A stretch of DNA of 64,000 nucleotides from Limnomonas spitsbergensis (lineage: Eukaryota > Chlorophyta > Chlorophyceae > Chlamydomonadales), in contig JAYJMM010000028.1 in assembly GCA_037349105.1 (NCBI GenBank), forward strand, positions 496,001-560,000, given 5' to 3'. The position numbers were made by a program, and so were the translations under genes. This document shows, in pieces, positions 30,582 through 40,528 of this stretch. The notes below the pieces were generated by a model, which ran no database searches, was not told the origin of the DNA, and saw only the letters and a program-made list of their open reading frames with translations. The stretch's first letter is position 1. Each line of letters begins with the position of its first letter.

Positions 30582-30758
30582 GTGTGAATCGCCTCTTCGA
30601 GGCGATTCGCACCAGAGCTTTTTGGCGACGAACCCCGGGGTTTGTCGCCAATGTGACCGGGGTTCGTTCGCCCAACCCTAGGGGTTGGGGAAGGATTCGC
30701 GCGCGAACTGAATGTGGGGTCCGGACCCCACATTCAGTTCGCGCGCGAATCCTTCCCC
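30582..30758. repeat. Cluster of palindromes including a perfect 72-bp palindrome
   Basis: Three inverted repeats lie end to end. Around 30,582-30,612 arms of about 14 bases flank a 3-base loop (AATCGCCTC / GAGGCGATT). At 30,622-30,651 arms of 15 bases with one mismatch meet at CCCCGGGG. At 30,687-30,758 two 36-base arms are perfectly complementary with no spacer, centred at 30,722/30,723 on TCCGGA. The family is not recognised; a foldback transposon end is possible. Confidence 0.85.
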
Positions 30759-31019
30759 GGGGTGGGCAACATTAGTCGACCATATTTTCGCGCACCCGTG
30801 TTTGATATCTCTTGCACATATTCTTAAAACCTAGAAAATCGCAAAGACAAAAGGAAACCAAGGAGAGGGGACATCTGAGATTCGTATTTTGCCATCTCGG
30901 CATTGTATCATTGTATGGTGTGGATCGGTCGACGAGCTGTCGGGGTTGGGATTACGACATCTTAAAACAGCTCTTTGGCCATTCATGCCGAGGTGTCTGA
31001 CCACAGAATTGTGGACAGG

Positions 31020-32594
31020 AGCTTTTGAACCTGGATATTGGCATATTGATGCATCATCTGAGTGAGAAGGCTCAGAAGGCCCGCATCACTAATGGGTGCT
31101 GCCGGAGCCGCAGAGCGTTGTCCTGGAACGCTGCGGCGAGTACTGCATGTAGGGAAGTGGCTTCGGCCAGAGAAGCCGCGGTAGCAGCGTGGGCATCGTC
31201 AGGTCAAATTTAGCCATGCATGAATATGCCGCGTTCAGGCAGCTCAAGGTCGACGTTAGCAAGACAGAGATCTTGGAGTTAAACAGCCGCTTAGATGTGA
31301 AGCGCCGGCAATCAGCCCATACTTGCATGTATGGCCCCGATAGGATAGTGCTGAAGCGTGTCCAGGATTTCAAGTTCTTGGGCATCATTCAGCACGAGAG
31401 CGGCAGCATGAGGAAGGCAATGCAAGGTAGACCGGTAGAGAGGTACCTTTGGCTGCCACGTTGCACAATATCCGCCACATGGCCTCCAAGGTGCACCTCA
31501 GGCATCATCTGCCTACAGCCCTACACGCATCCGTTTGGTGTCTGTCTATGCAGCGCATGTGGTGATGTGGCCGGGGCCACTGATCACCCCATGCCGCAGC
31601 ATTGCCTCAACAACATGATGCAGTCCAGATTGCTCCAGCATATGCACCAGGCTTTAAGGCTACATGCAATCCGCTGCCAGCTAGGGGGTCATCAGGGAGC
31701 CGTTACAGCGAGGTTGGTGGCAACATGTACTTCACTTCTATAAAGCAGCGGTAACACCAGTAGCACAGCAAGACAGTCCACTTATGGCGGCAGCCATGGC
31801 GGCCGACATGCAGCTCGCTGTCAGGCAAGGCACCGAATGGTGCAATTGGTGCATGGATTTGCTAGGTGCCTTGGAGGAGCTGGAGGTGGATCAGCCGTCC
31901 CCATATGCGTCAGACAGCGACCGACCTGCAGCCGCTCCCTGTTACAGAGGACCTAGCATTAGTTGATGCAACATACGAGCGGTCGCAGCTGGATGCAGCT
32001 GGCAGAGGGGACGCCAGCAATCTTGTCACTGAACACAGGTATGCGGCGGCCTTCCGCACCTGGTTCCAGCCTACAGCAGGCGCAGGCCAGGGGCCGCACC
32101 AGCCGAATGGAGTGTGCTTGTGTGCGCACGAACTCAAGGCTGCGGCTGGGCGCCGTCAACACGGCCGACACTAGAGGACGGCGCAGCGGTCAGCAGCGTG
32201 ACATACGGTGCTGCCAACGATGTTGGGCTAGGGGAGACGGCGAGCATGTGGAGGATGTGTTGCATGCATGCTTTTAATGTACAAGCGTACATGATCAACT
32301 TAAGGAGCGGGGATGGGCAGGTCCCCCAAACGGTGCTAGAAGCTTCTTCGAGTTGTACCGGAGCAAGCTTGGGTGGGATGCCCTGGCTTTTGTGGAAGAC
32401 GTGGTAGAAATCGTTGAGGCGTAGACGTTCTCAGAGGCTGGAACTTCCTTTGCCTTTCCTTTCCAGCCATTTGTCTGTCATATGACTTGATACCCCTTTA
32501 CCTCTCGCTTTTCCTTTTTTTTGTCAGCCCCTTTTAGTTACACGCCCACGCGGCCGAGCTTTTTAAGCAGGGCCCAAAGGTGTAACGTCATTGA
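31020..32594 (+). pseudogene. Degenerate LINE with RT C-terminal part and 3' tail
   Basis: This is the best copy of the LINE family in the window. A frame at 31,189-31,743 encodes LKVDVSKTEILELNSR and RVQDFKFLGI, typical of the segment after the catalytic core of L1-type reverse transcriptases (the V..KTE and F.YLG motifs). The catalytic FADD-type box is missing upstream, so the copy is 5'-truncated and frameshifted. Downstream lie the decayed cysteine-rich C-terminus (about 32,215-32,280), a 3' UTR, and the terminal tail ending near 32,594. The gap 30,759-31,019 holds no recognised feature. Confidence 0.65.
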
Positions 32595-32790
32595 CAGTTG
32601 ACACGCAGACATAATGGGCTGGCTGTGGGCGTTGCGCTGCTAAGTGGCTGCCAAACTCCAAAATCTCTGTCTTGCTGACGCTGACCTGAAGCTGTGTAAC
32701 CGCCGCATACTCATGCTTGGCATTTGCCGGGCTGCTGGCCGAACCGAAGACCTCAGGGTGGACTGCCAAGTAGCGCAATACCCACACGTT
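32595..32790 (-). pseudogene. Inverted LINE RT fragment
   Basis: The reverse strand encodes HEYAAVTQLQVSVSKTEILEF, clearly homologous to the segment at about 31,210-31,290 on the plus strand. It begins right where the plus-strand LINE tail ends, so two copies sit tail to body in opposite orientations. It is a fragment only. Confidence 0.65.
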
Positions 32791-32939
32791 TCCTCAGGCC
32801 AGGAACCGGCCGAGGAGGAGGATGACGACTACGGTATGCGGAGTATAGCTGACCGTGTGCTATCCTTGCTAGCGTCAAGCGAAGTTTTAGCTGAGTTTGA
32901 CTGCACTGGCTGCGCGGACGGAATTTAAACTACTCTCAG

Positions 32940-33110
32940 TGATACGCGATGTTAAATTAAAATTCGTGTTGCGCGGCGTAAAACTTGTTTAAAATTTCGT
33001 CGCTGCGCGACCCGTTTTTAAATTCTTTTTGAGGTGCGCGACAACAAATTAAATTCTTTTAGGGGGGTTCGCGGAGTCTAAGTGGTTCTACGGTAGTGGC
33101 AATGACATTA
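32940..33110. repeat. TCGCTGCGCGAC repeat, copy 1
   Basis: The block with GTCGCTGCGC, GTTTTTAAATTCTTTTT, GCGCGAC, then GGGGGGTTCGCGGA and TCTAAG reappears at 41,815-41,920. It is noncoding and of unknown family. From 33,111 to 33,433 nothing else is recognised. Confidence 0.6.
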
Positions 33111-33433
33111 TGTTAGCATGAGCATATTGGGATAGTGCAAGGTGCAAGACCCGGCGCCAACGCGGTTGGTATTGCAATATTGACCCCCGGATGCTGTCTC
33201 GGAAGCTATGTGGTGAAAGATAAATAAAATGAAATTGACGTTGCGCCCTGAGGGGCAATATACATAGCTCCGACATATGGGGACCAACAGCCATCACAAA
33301 CCAATTGTGCGCCAACAATCATTTTTCCGAGGCCTCAAACGAAGGCCTTTCATGAATTGATGATATATTGATGTGGTAAATTTTGCCTACATGCCATATA
33401 AATATATGCCGTGTTTATTTTTAATAATTATTT

Positions 33434-33490
33434 GTCGACGTGGCCAAGCTTTATTATTGAAGCTGGGCCCAGAGGTGTAACTTCATGTGG
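33434..33490 (+). repeat. LINE 3' tail copy
   Basis: The sequence GACGTGGCCAAGC followed by GGGCCCAGAGGTGTAAC matches the LINE terminal tail at 32,545-32,590. It is a very short 5'-truncated copy. Confidence 0.55.
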
Positions 33491-33609
33491 GGGGAGCGAA
33501 GGCTAACGACGCCTACGGCACTTCACAATTAGGGACATGATCAGTCATTCATGTTCAATCTCTTGCGTCTTCGAAGCGATCGGGCACCGGTCTAGTGACA
33601 GTTAACTAA

Positions 33610-34056
33610 GGTCGTGTTTCCACTGCTATTCTGTCGGGCAACCGACACGGTTTAAGGCCCAATTTCGACCCAACTGCCGCAAACCGACACGGTTTAGGCC
33701 TTTCTGAAACCACGCGTTCGAGTATAGCCTATACCTCGTCGATGACCAGGTTTAAGCTATTCTGTGAGTTGGTTGCCTCTTGGTTTAAGGAACCATCTCA
33801 GCGCGAAAGATCGTTCGGCATTAAAGACGCCATTTCTATAGCCAGATCGAAATAAGCGGCGACATTTGTGGTTCCGAGGTCACGAATCGTCGCAGAACGT
33901 CTCGGCGCCCCTAGATCAGACCTCTGGCGGCAGGAAGTTCGTTGTGAACTTCCTGGATTTCAGTGGAAACAGTTTTGGTTTAAGGCGTGAAAAATCACGA
34001 TCGCGAGCAACCGGATTCAAACCGCGCTGGTTTAAGGCACCAGTGGAAACACCCCC
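33610..34056. mobile_element. PIF/Harbinger-like MITE
   Basis: The 447-bp element has terminal inverted repeats GGTCGTGTTTCCACTG and GGGGGTGTTTCCACTG (right end read in reverse) and TAA directly outside both ends, the 3-bp TWA-type duplication expected of PIF/Harbinger transposons. Internal words GGTTTAAGG repeat. It has no transposase. From 34,060 to 35,214 no gene or repeat is recognised. Confidence 0.65.
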
Positions 34057-35214
34057 TAAGCTACGTTTCCGAGATAAGCCGTACACACCAGAGACCACGA
34101 CCCCCCAAAATATATATTATACTCGGGCGCGCTTAATTCAGAGGCTCGAGGGCTGAGATCAGGAATGGGACAAGATAACGATTTGTTCTCTAGGATTTTG
34201 TAAGATATGCCAGTCGCATACACTGTGCGAGAAGTGGACTTTCCCCCGGCTCCACTTATCACTTGATCACTCATCCAGCCTAGCAGGCGGTGGTCGAGGT
34301 CGGTGGTGCCAGGCAACGAACTCGAAGTGTAGCTTCTCACGACGGCATTGGAATACCGATCATGATTTAAACGTACCTTGCAAACTAATCTCTGAGGTCA
34401 GCGTGCGAGTTGGAGCAAACCTACAAAAAACCGAGGGCGGTCTGGTCGGAGTCGTCAGGCAGAGGTGCACCTCTTCAGTGCACAGTTAACACATATCAAA
34501 ATTGAGGGATCATGATCGCAAGTCGTAATCGGGATCACTGCTAGAGAGTCGAGTCGCTGCACTGAGGGCCCGGTCGGAGCAGACAGGGTCGCAGGCGATT
34601 CACGGCTCCGCGGCATCGTGCAAGCAAGCATATCATTCAACACAATAACGATCTTGACAGGAAAGATCGCTGCAACTCATCAGTTCAGCCGCAACGATGG
34701 GGGTCCCAGCAGGGAGCGAAATTTATGGCCTTCGGTCGCATGCATGGCCACAACCATTGATTCTGCACTTTGCTGAAGACATACGACCAGGCAATCCAGC
34801 GTAGTCACCCATCCCATGCTGCCCCATGCCCCATCTAGAAACATGCATGGAATGTCACCCACCCCTCCTGACTTGCATACCGTAGCACACTAGGCCGTAG
34901 GAAACGGAGGCAAGACCCGCCCGATTGGCGCCCAATTCTCTAGACACAACCTTTGCTTTCAGGTCATTGACAAGCAAAGCACCGTGCCCAACATTGCATT
35001 TCAATGAGAGATACTAAAATGGAATGGGTTCTGTGTAGTGTATTTTCTAAAAAAAAGTATGTCCCATGTCACACATCCCGGTGTTCAATAGGCAACATGC
35101 CAAATGGCAGGCCACAAGATTGTCACCAAGTTAACTGGCATACAAAATCATTCTCCTTTGTGGTCTTCTCTTTTTTCCCTCTCGCCTTCAGTTCATTTTC
35201 TTTTCTCCCAATGG

Positions 35215-35280
35215 GACAGTTGGGCGCCCGCGCGGCCGAGCCTTTTTGAACAGGACCCAGAGGTGCAATGGCATTGACTT
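35215..35280 (+). repeat. LINE 3' tail copy
   Basis: GCGCGGCCGAGCC and CCCAGAGGTGCAATGGCATTGAC match the LINE terminal tail. The preceding 100 bases are pyrimidine-rich like the 3' UTR of the copy ending at 32,594. Confidence 0.55.
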
Positions 35281-35394
35281 GTCTTTGTGGACGCTGTTGT
35301 AGACTTTGTTGCAGGCCAGTGCTCGAGGAGCCCAGATGCCGTCGGACTTGTTTGCCTTCCCAGCCTCTCCTTTTTTTTCTTTATTATAAGTCCT

Positions 35395-35490
35395 CTTTTC
35401 CTATTATTTTTAGGGATCTCCTTCATGGGAGACTGTAAAAAAAGTGTGCCTAGAAAAAAAAATCATGGGGATCTTTGGCACCCGTCAGGT
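35395..35490 (-). repeat. SINE-like tail fragment
   Basis: TTTTAGGGATCTCC, GGGAGACTGTAAAA, GTGTGCCTAGAAAAAA and GGGGATCTTTGGCACC match, in reverse, the tails of the units at 38.5-39.8 kb. Only the tail is present. From 35,491 to 36,057 no feature is recognised. Confidence 0.5.
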
Positions 35491-36057
35491 TAATTTTCCG
35501 AAGGCTCGAAGTTGGTCATGGCAGGCCTTGGCTGGTTGAACTCCCCACTGATAACGTGTTATGTGGGGCGCATGGGTTGCTTTAACATAGGCTTGTAGCA
35601 GTGGTCCGAAAAGGTGAAGGTCAGACTACGCAGGAATGTGCGAGACTTCCGAGTGCAGAGGATGAACCACGCACGCAGTACTGCCATGTGCGCATCATTC
35701 AGTAATTGGCTTACAGTTAGGCTGTATTAACCTTGATGAGGTCATTGCACATGATGCAGGTGTGTGGAGTTGTGTGTTTGGGTTTTCCCAGATGGATGTA
35801 ATTCGTTGTAGCCCGATGGAGTGCACATCAACTGGGCCATTTCCTAGTCGAGGCTGCACGTATGTGCATGCGCAGTGTTAGGATCGCATGGTGTCAGGCT
35901 GTAGTGTGTCAGGTTGGAGGGGCATCAGGCAGGAAGGGATGGGATGGTGGGGCTGATGAACATGGATGTTTGAAAGATGGACTGACTGAAAGATGAACTA
36001 TGTCTGTTTGGTAGGACCTGATATGGTAGGACAGATTATGTTAGGAAATTAGGTAGG

Positions 36058-37352
36058 CATGTTTTGGCTGACACCAAGCTGTATCGGCGACGTCATCGCC
36101 GCGCAGCTTTTAATCGAGGCCGCGCTTGCGGCGGAAGACAGCGTTGCAACCCATGCCGTGCATGCCGAGCGTCGCCAAAACGTGGGGATCGTTGCCATCT
36201 TCCCCGGGTTTCTTTTGGTGTATTTTCTTTTCTTGAACCCTTCGCTCTTTTTCAGGGTTGTTTTCTGTCGGGTGCAAACAACCATCGCGTGTCAGTGCGA
36301 TAACGCACGGTCTGCAACAACTTTTTCTGCCACCGGCAGGTATCGAACTCGCGACCTCAGCTTCATGTTTTGGCTGACACCAAGCTGTATCGGCGACGTC
36401 ATCGCCGCACACCAAACCTACTATGCCGAAGCGACGGCTGACGACGCTCCGCAGGCACAGGCCAGGGGTGGGTTGCCACGAAGTGTTCTACCGCAAGCGC
36501 GGCCTCGATCAAAAGCAGCGCATTAGCAATGCGATTCTATTGCCCCCAACGTCGGGTGTAGGCGACATAAATTCGAAAAGCTTTTGGGCCGCGCGGCGAT
36601 GACACCTCTCGCCCGCCACCCACCCGACGTAATCGTCTGTGACTAATGCCGTACTGGTGCCAGTCGCTTACAGCCTATCATCGACGATACTGTCAAGCGG
36701 AGGTCGCGAATTCGATACCTGCCGGTGGAAACAACCCAGAAAAAGAGCGAAGGGTTCAAGAAAATAAAAGATACCAAAAGAAACCCGGGGAAGGTGCCAA
36801 AGATCCCCACGATTTTTTTTTTTTTTAAGGGATCTCCTTCATGGGAGACTGAAAAAAAAAGGGGGCCTAGAAAAAAAAAGTGACTACAAAAAAAAATTGT
36901 GGGGATCTTTGCCACCTTTCCCGGGTTTCTTTTGGTGTCTCTACTTTTCTTGAACCCTTCGCTCTTTTTCAGGGTTGTCTTCTTTCGGGTGCGACCAACC
37001 ATCGGCGTGTCAGTGCGTTAACGCACGGTATGAAACAACTTTTTCTAACACCAGAAGGTATCAAACTCGCGACCTCTGCTTGATCGGTATCGTCGGTGCT
37101 AGGCTGTAAGCGACTGACATCAGTACGGCATTACTCACGGAAGATTACGTTGGGTGGGTGGCGGGCGAGAGGTGTCATCGCCGCGCGGCCCAAAAGCTTT
37201 TCGAATACATATCGCCTACAGCCGACGTTGGATACAATGGAATCGCATTGCTAATGCGCTGCTTTTGATCGAGGCCGCGCTTGCGTTAGAACACTTCGTG
37301 GCAACCCACCCCAGGCCTGTGCCTGCGGAGCGTCGTGAGCCGTCGCTTCGGC
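36058..37352. repeat. SINE-like repeat cluster, mixed orientation
   Basis: Partial units of the 548-bp family occur here in both orientations: reverse at about 36,180-36,370 and 36,840-37,130, forward at about 36,645-36,830. A 45-bp direct repeat (starting CATGTTTTGGCTGACACC) occurs at 36,058 and 36,364. The units carry GCGAGTTCGATACCTGCC-type words that fit a Pol III B box (GTTCGATAC). ORFs across them are accidental. Confidence 0.6.
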
Positions 37353-37355
37353 ATA

Positions 37356-38109
37356 GGCTGTGTTTCCATTGGCTGTTTTGACGTCGGGTGGGTTGCCAGC
37401 TAGGCGCCAGCTGTGCCACCCCGACGAAAACGTTTCCATTGGACGTCGAAACACGACTGGCATTAATACAGTCGACGGTTGGTTTCCCAGACTCATCTGC
37501 CCAAACTTAGCCAAATCCACTTCGGGTCCGAGACCCGAAGTGAGTTTGGGTGACATCCACCCCAAACGCCAGCTGGACAATACTTCGAAGCCTTGTTTTT
37601 TGAGCCCTGTGCTCATTCTCGTATATTCATACCGCTGATAAACTCTGCTGGTTCGATGGAAGTCGACTGGCTGTCCCGGTCCACGGAACCTCACGTGACG
37701 ATTTTCTACCCCGTCGTTGCAGCATGTGCGACTGAATCGAAATAAAGCAATAGTATACGTAAGCACCACTGGTTGCTTTGATCTACGTGTTCAAGCTACA
37801 TGGGTGCAGAAATTTCAAAAGAGCGTTGCCAGCTGTGCCCAATGCTACTACGCATGGACAAGCCAATAGCGCGATTCGTTTTGCAGCAGCACAACAAACG
37901 CGACTTAACAACTACCAAGGAATGCTGCGACATTTCGAAAATCTTAGCCTGCGAGGTTCTTGAATGCGAATCGGCCACCCCGGACATGCAATGGAAACGA
38001 AGGCCGGATTTTTCTGTGGTGGTCTCCACCTCGGGCTAAAATCTTGGCGCGGACCGAACAAAACCAACCTGCCCGACTGCTCACCTCAAACTCCAATGGA
38101 AACACAGCC
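37356..38109. mobile_element. Harbinger-like MITE inserted in a SINE-like unit
   Basis: The 754-bp element has terminal inverted repeats GGCTGTGTTTCCATTGG at both ends and ATA directly outside each (37,353-37,355 and 38,110-38,112). The uninterrupted target is visible in other units, for example near 38,790-38,815 in reverse, where GGCATAGTAGG is continuous; this confirms the 3-bp duplication. There is no transposase inside. Confidence 0.75.
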
Positions 38110-38119
38110 ATAGTAGGTT

Positions 38120-38718
38120 TGGTGACCGTCTTTTTTTTTTTTTTTTTTTTTTTTTTAGGGATCTCCTTCATGGGAGCCTGTAAAAAGTGTGCCTAGAAAA
38201 AAAAAGTGACTAAAAAAAAAACAAAAAAAAACAAAGACGCGCAGCAGAACCTACTATGCCGGCCTGGACGGCTCACGACGCTCAGCAGGCACCGGGCATG
38301 GGTGGGTTGCCACGAAGTGTTCTACCGCAAGCGCGGCCTCGATCAAAAGAAGCGCATTAGCAATGCGGTTCTATTGCACCCAACGTCGGCTGTAGGCGAC
38401 ATTATTCGAAAAGCTTTTGGGCCGCGCGGCGATGACACCTCTCGCCCGCCACCCACCCAACGTAATCGTCCGTGACCAATGCCGTACTGGTGGCAGTCGC
38501 TTACAGCCTAGCACCGACGCTACTGATGAAGCGGAGGTCGCGAGTTCGATATCTGCCGGTGGCAGAAAAAGTTGTTGCAGACCGTGCGTTATCGCACTGA
38601 CACGCGATTGTTGTTCGCACCCGAAAGAAAACAACCCTGAAAAAGAGCGAAGGGTTCAGGAAAAGAAAATACACCAAAAGAAACCCGGGAAAGGTGGCAA
38701 AGATCCCCACGATTTTTT
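38120..38718 (+). repeat. SINE-like unit with tRNA-like B box
   Basis: After an oligo-T/A tract at 38,131-38,230 comes a unit containing a GC-rich body, a GAGGTCGCGAGTTCGAT block (B-box match GTTCGATA near 38,545) and an AC-rich tail. The unit is homologous to the two tandem copies that follow. A tRNA-derived SINE is the simplest reading; an A box could not be placed with confidence. Confidence 0.5.
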
Positions 38719-39800
38719 TTAGTCACTTTTTTTTTCTAGGCACACTTTTTTACAGTCTCCCATGAAGGAGATCCCTAAAAAAACACGGTCACCAAACCTA
38801 CTATGCCGAAGCGACGGCTCACGACGCTCCGCAGGCACAGGCCAGGGGTGGGTTGCCACGACGTGTTCTGCCGCAGGCGCGGCCTCGATCAAAAGCAGCG
38901 CATAAGCAATGCGATTCCATTGCACACAACGTCGGGTGTAGGCGATATGTATTCGAGCAGCTTTTTGGCCGCGCGGCGATGACATTTCTCGCCCGCCACC
39001 CACCTAACGTAATCGTCCGTGCCTAAAGCCGTACTGGTGTCAGTCGATTACGACCTTGCACCGCCGATACTGATCAAGCGGAGGTCGCGAGTTCGATACC
39101 TGCCGATGTCAGAAATAGTTGTTGCAGACCGTGCGTTATCGCACTGACACGCCGATGGTTGTTCGCACCCGAAAGAAAACAACCCTGAAAAAGAGCGAAG
39201 GGTTCAGGAAAAGAAAATACACCAAAAGAAACCCGGGAAAGGTGGCAAAGATCCCCACGATTTTTTTTAGTCACTTTTTTTTTCTAGGCACACTTTTTTA
39301 CAGTCTCCCATGAAGGAGATCCCTAAAAAAACACGGTCACCAAACCTACTATGCCGAAGCGACGGCTCACGACGCTCCGCAGGCACAGGCCAGGGGTGGG
39401 TTGCCACGACGTGTTCTGCCGCAAGCGCGGCCTCGATCAAAAGCAGCGCATAAGCAATGCGATTCCATTGCACCCAACGTCGGGTGTAGGCGATATGTAT
39501 TCGAGCAGCTTTTTGGCCGCGCGGCGATGACATTTCTCGCCCGCCACCCACCTAACGTAATCGTCCGTGCCTAAAGCCGTACTGGTGTCAGTCGATTACG
39601 ACCTTGCACCGCCGATACTGATCAAGCGGAGGTCGCGAGTTCGATACCTGCCGATGTCAGAAATAGTTGTTGCAGACCGTGCGTTATCGCACTGACACGC
39701 CGATGGTTGTTCGCAACCCTGAAAAAGAGCGAAGGGTTCAAGAAAAGAAAATACACCAAAGGGAACCCGGGAAAGGTGGCAAAGATCCCCACGATTTTTT
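38719..39800. repeat. Tandem duplication of a 548-bp unit
   Basis: Two nearly identical copies lie head to tail, the second beginning about 39,267, exactly 548 bases after the first. They contain the SINE-like sequence including GAGTTCGATACCTGCC. The second copy lacks about 14 bases near 39,715 that the first has, and ends at about 39,800. The high identity points to recent duplication. Confidence 0.75.
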
Positions 39801-39814
39801 CTTTTCTCCCATCA

Positions 39815-39875
39815 GTTGGAGCCCACGCGGCCGAGCCTTCGTATGCATGGCCCAGAGGTGGTACGTCATTGCCCT
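39815..39875 (+). repeat. LINE 3' tail copy
   Basis: CCCACGCGGCCGAGCC followed by GGCCCAGAGGTGGTACGTCATTG matches the LINE terminal tail. It directly follows the truncated second 548-bp unit. From 39,876 to 40,528 I see no gene; this is the 3' flank of the deubiquitinase gene. Confidence 0.55.
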
Positions 39876-40528
39876 CTGCGGCCCCTTTTCTGACTCACAT
39901 CGTGGTACTTTATCTAATACGCTGGACGACGCAGTGGGCTTTTATGACATATTAATTGGCCAACAAAGTGGACATTGACTAAGACCGACAAAAGCAGTCC
40001 AGACGTCTGGAGATTCAGCGCTATGCACGGCACCAGTCAGCACAGCCTCAATCAGGCCTGCGGTTCGATATCAACGAACATCACCTTAACTCCAATCAGA
40101 GAAGCAGATATGACAACGAACCACAGCAGTTCACACACCCGTTGACATGGGACCACTCCCCCCAGTCACCACTGCCGCAGCCACCATGATGACCGTCAGT
40201 TCGATAATGACAGCAGTCAGAGGGACGGCGGCGGATGTGGCCTTGACAGCAACACCACCGGGTGGGCGCGATGGCCCCCGTAACAAGATTGTTGTCTAGA
40301 CGGAGCACATGCTCCTCAAGTATGTCAGGTACAGGCGACAAGTGTTTTTCTCGTTTGCACATGGTGGATTGGGTATGTATGAGGCACACAACGCATTGGA
40401 AACTCCTGGTTGTCAGGGTGAGTAATAACTTTATGTAATGCCTATATACCAACTAGTACATCATTGACTGACCCAGATCCACCATGTACAGTGCTGCATA
40501 CTGGCCAAAATGTACATAATGTTACGCT

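Noticed and set aside
38500..38600. Functional tRNA gene around the B-box-like sequence
   Set aside because: No cloverleaf with an acceptor stem and anticodon arm can be drawn; it fits a SINE-like head better.
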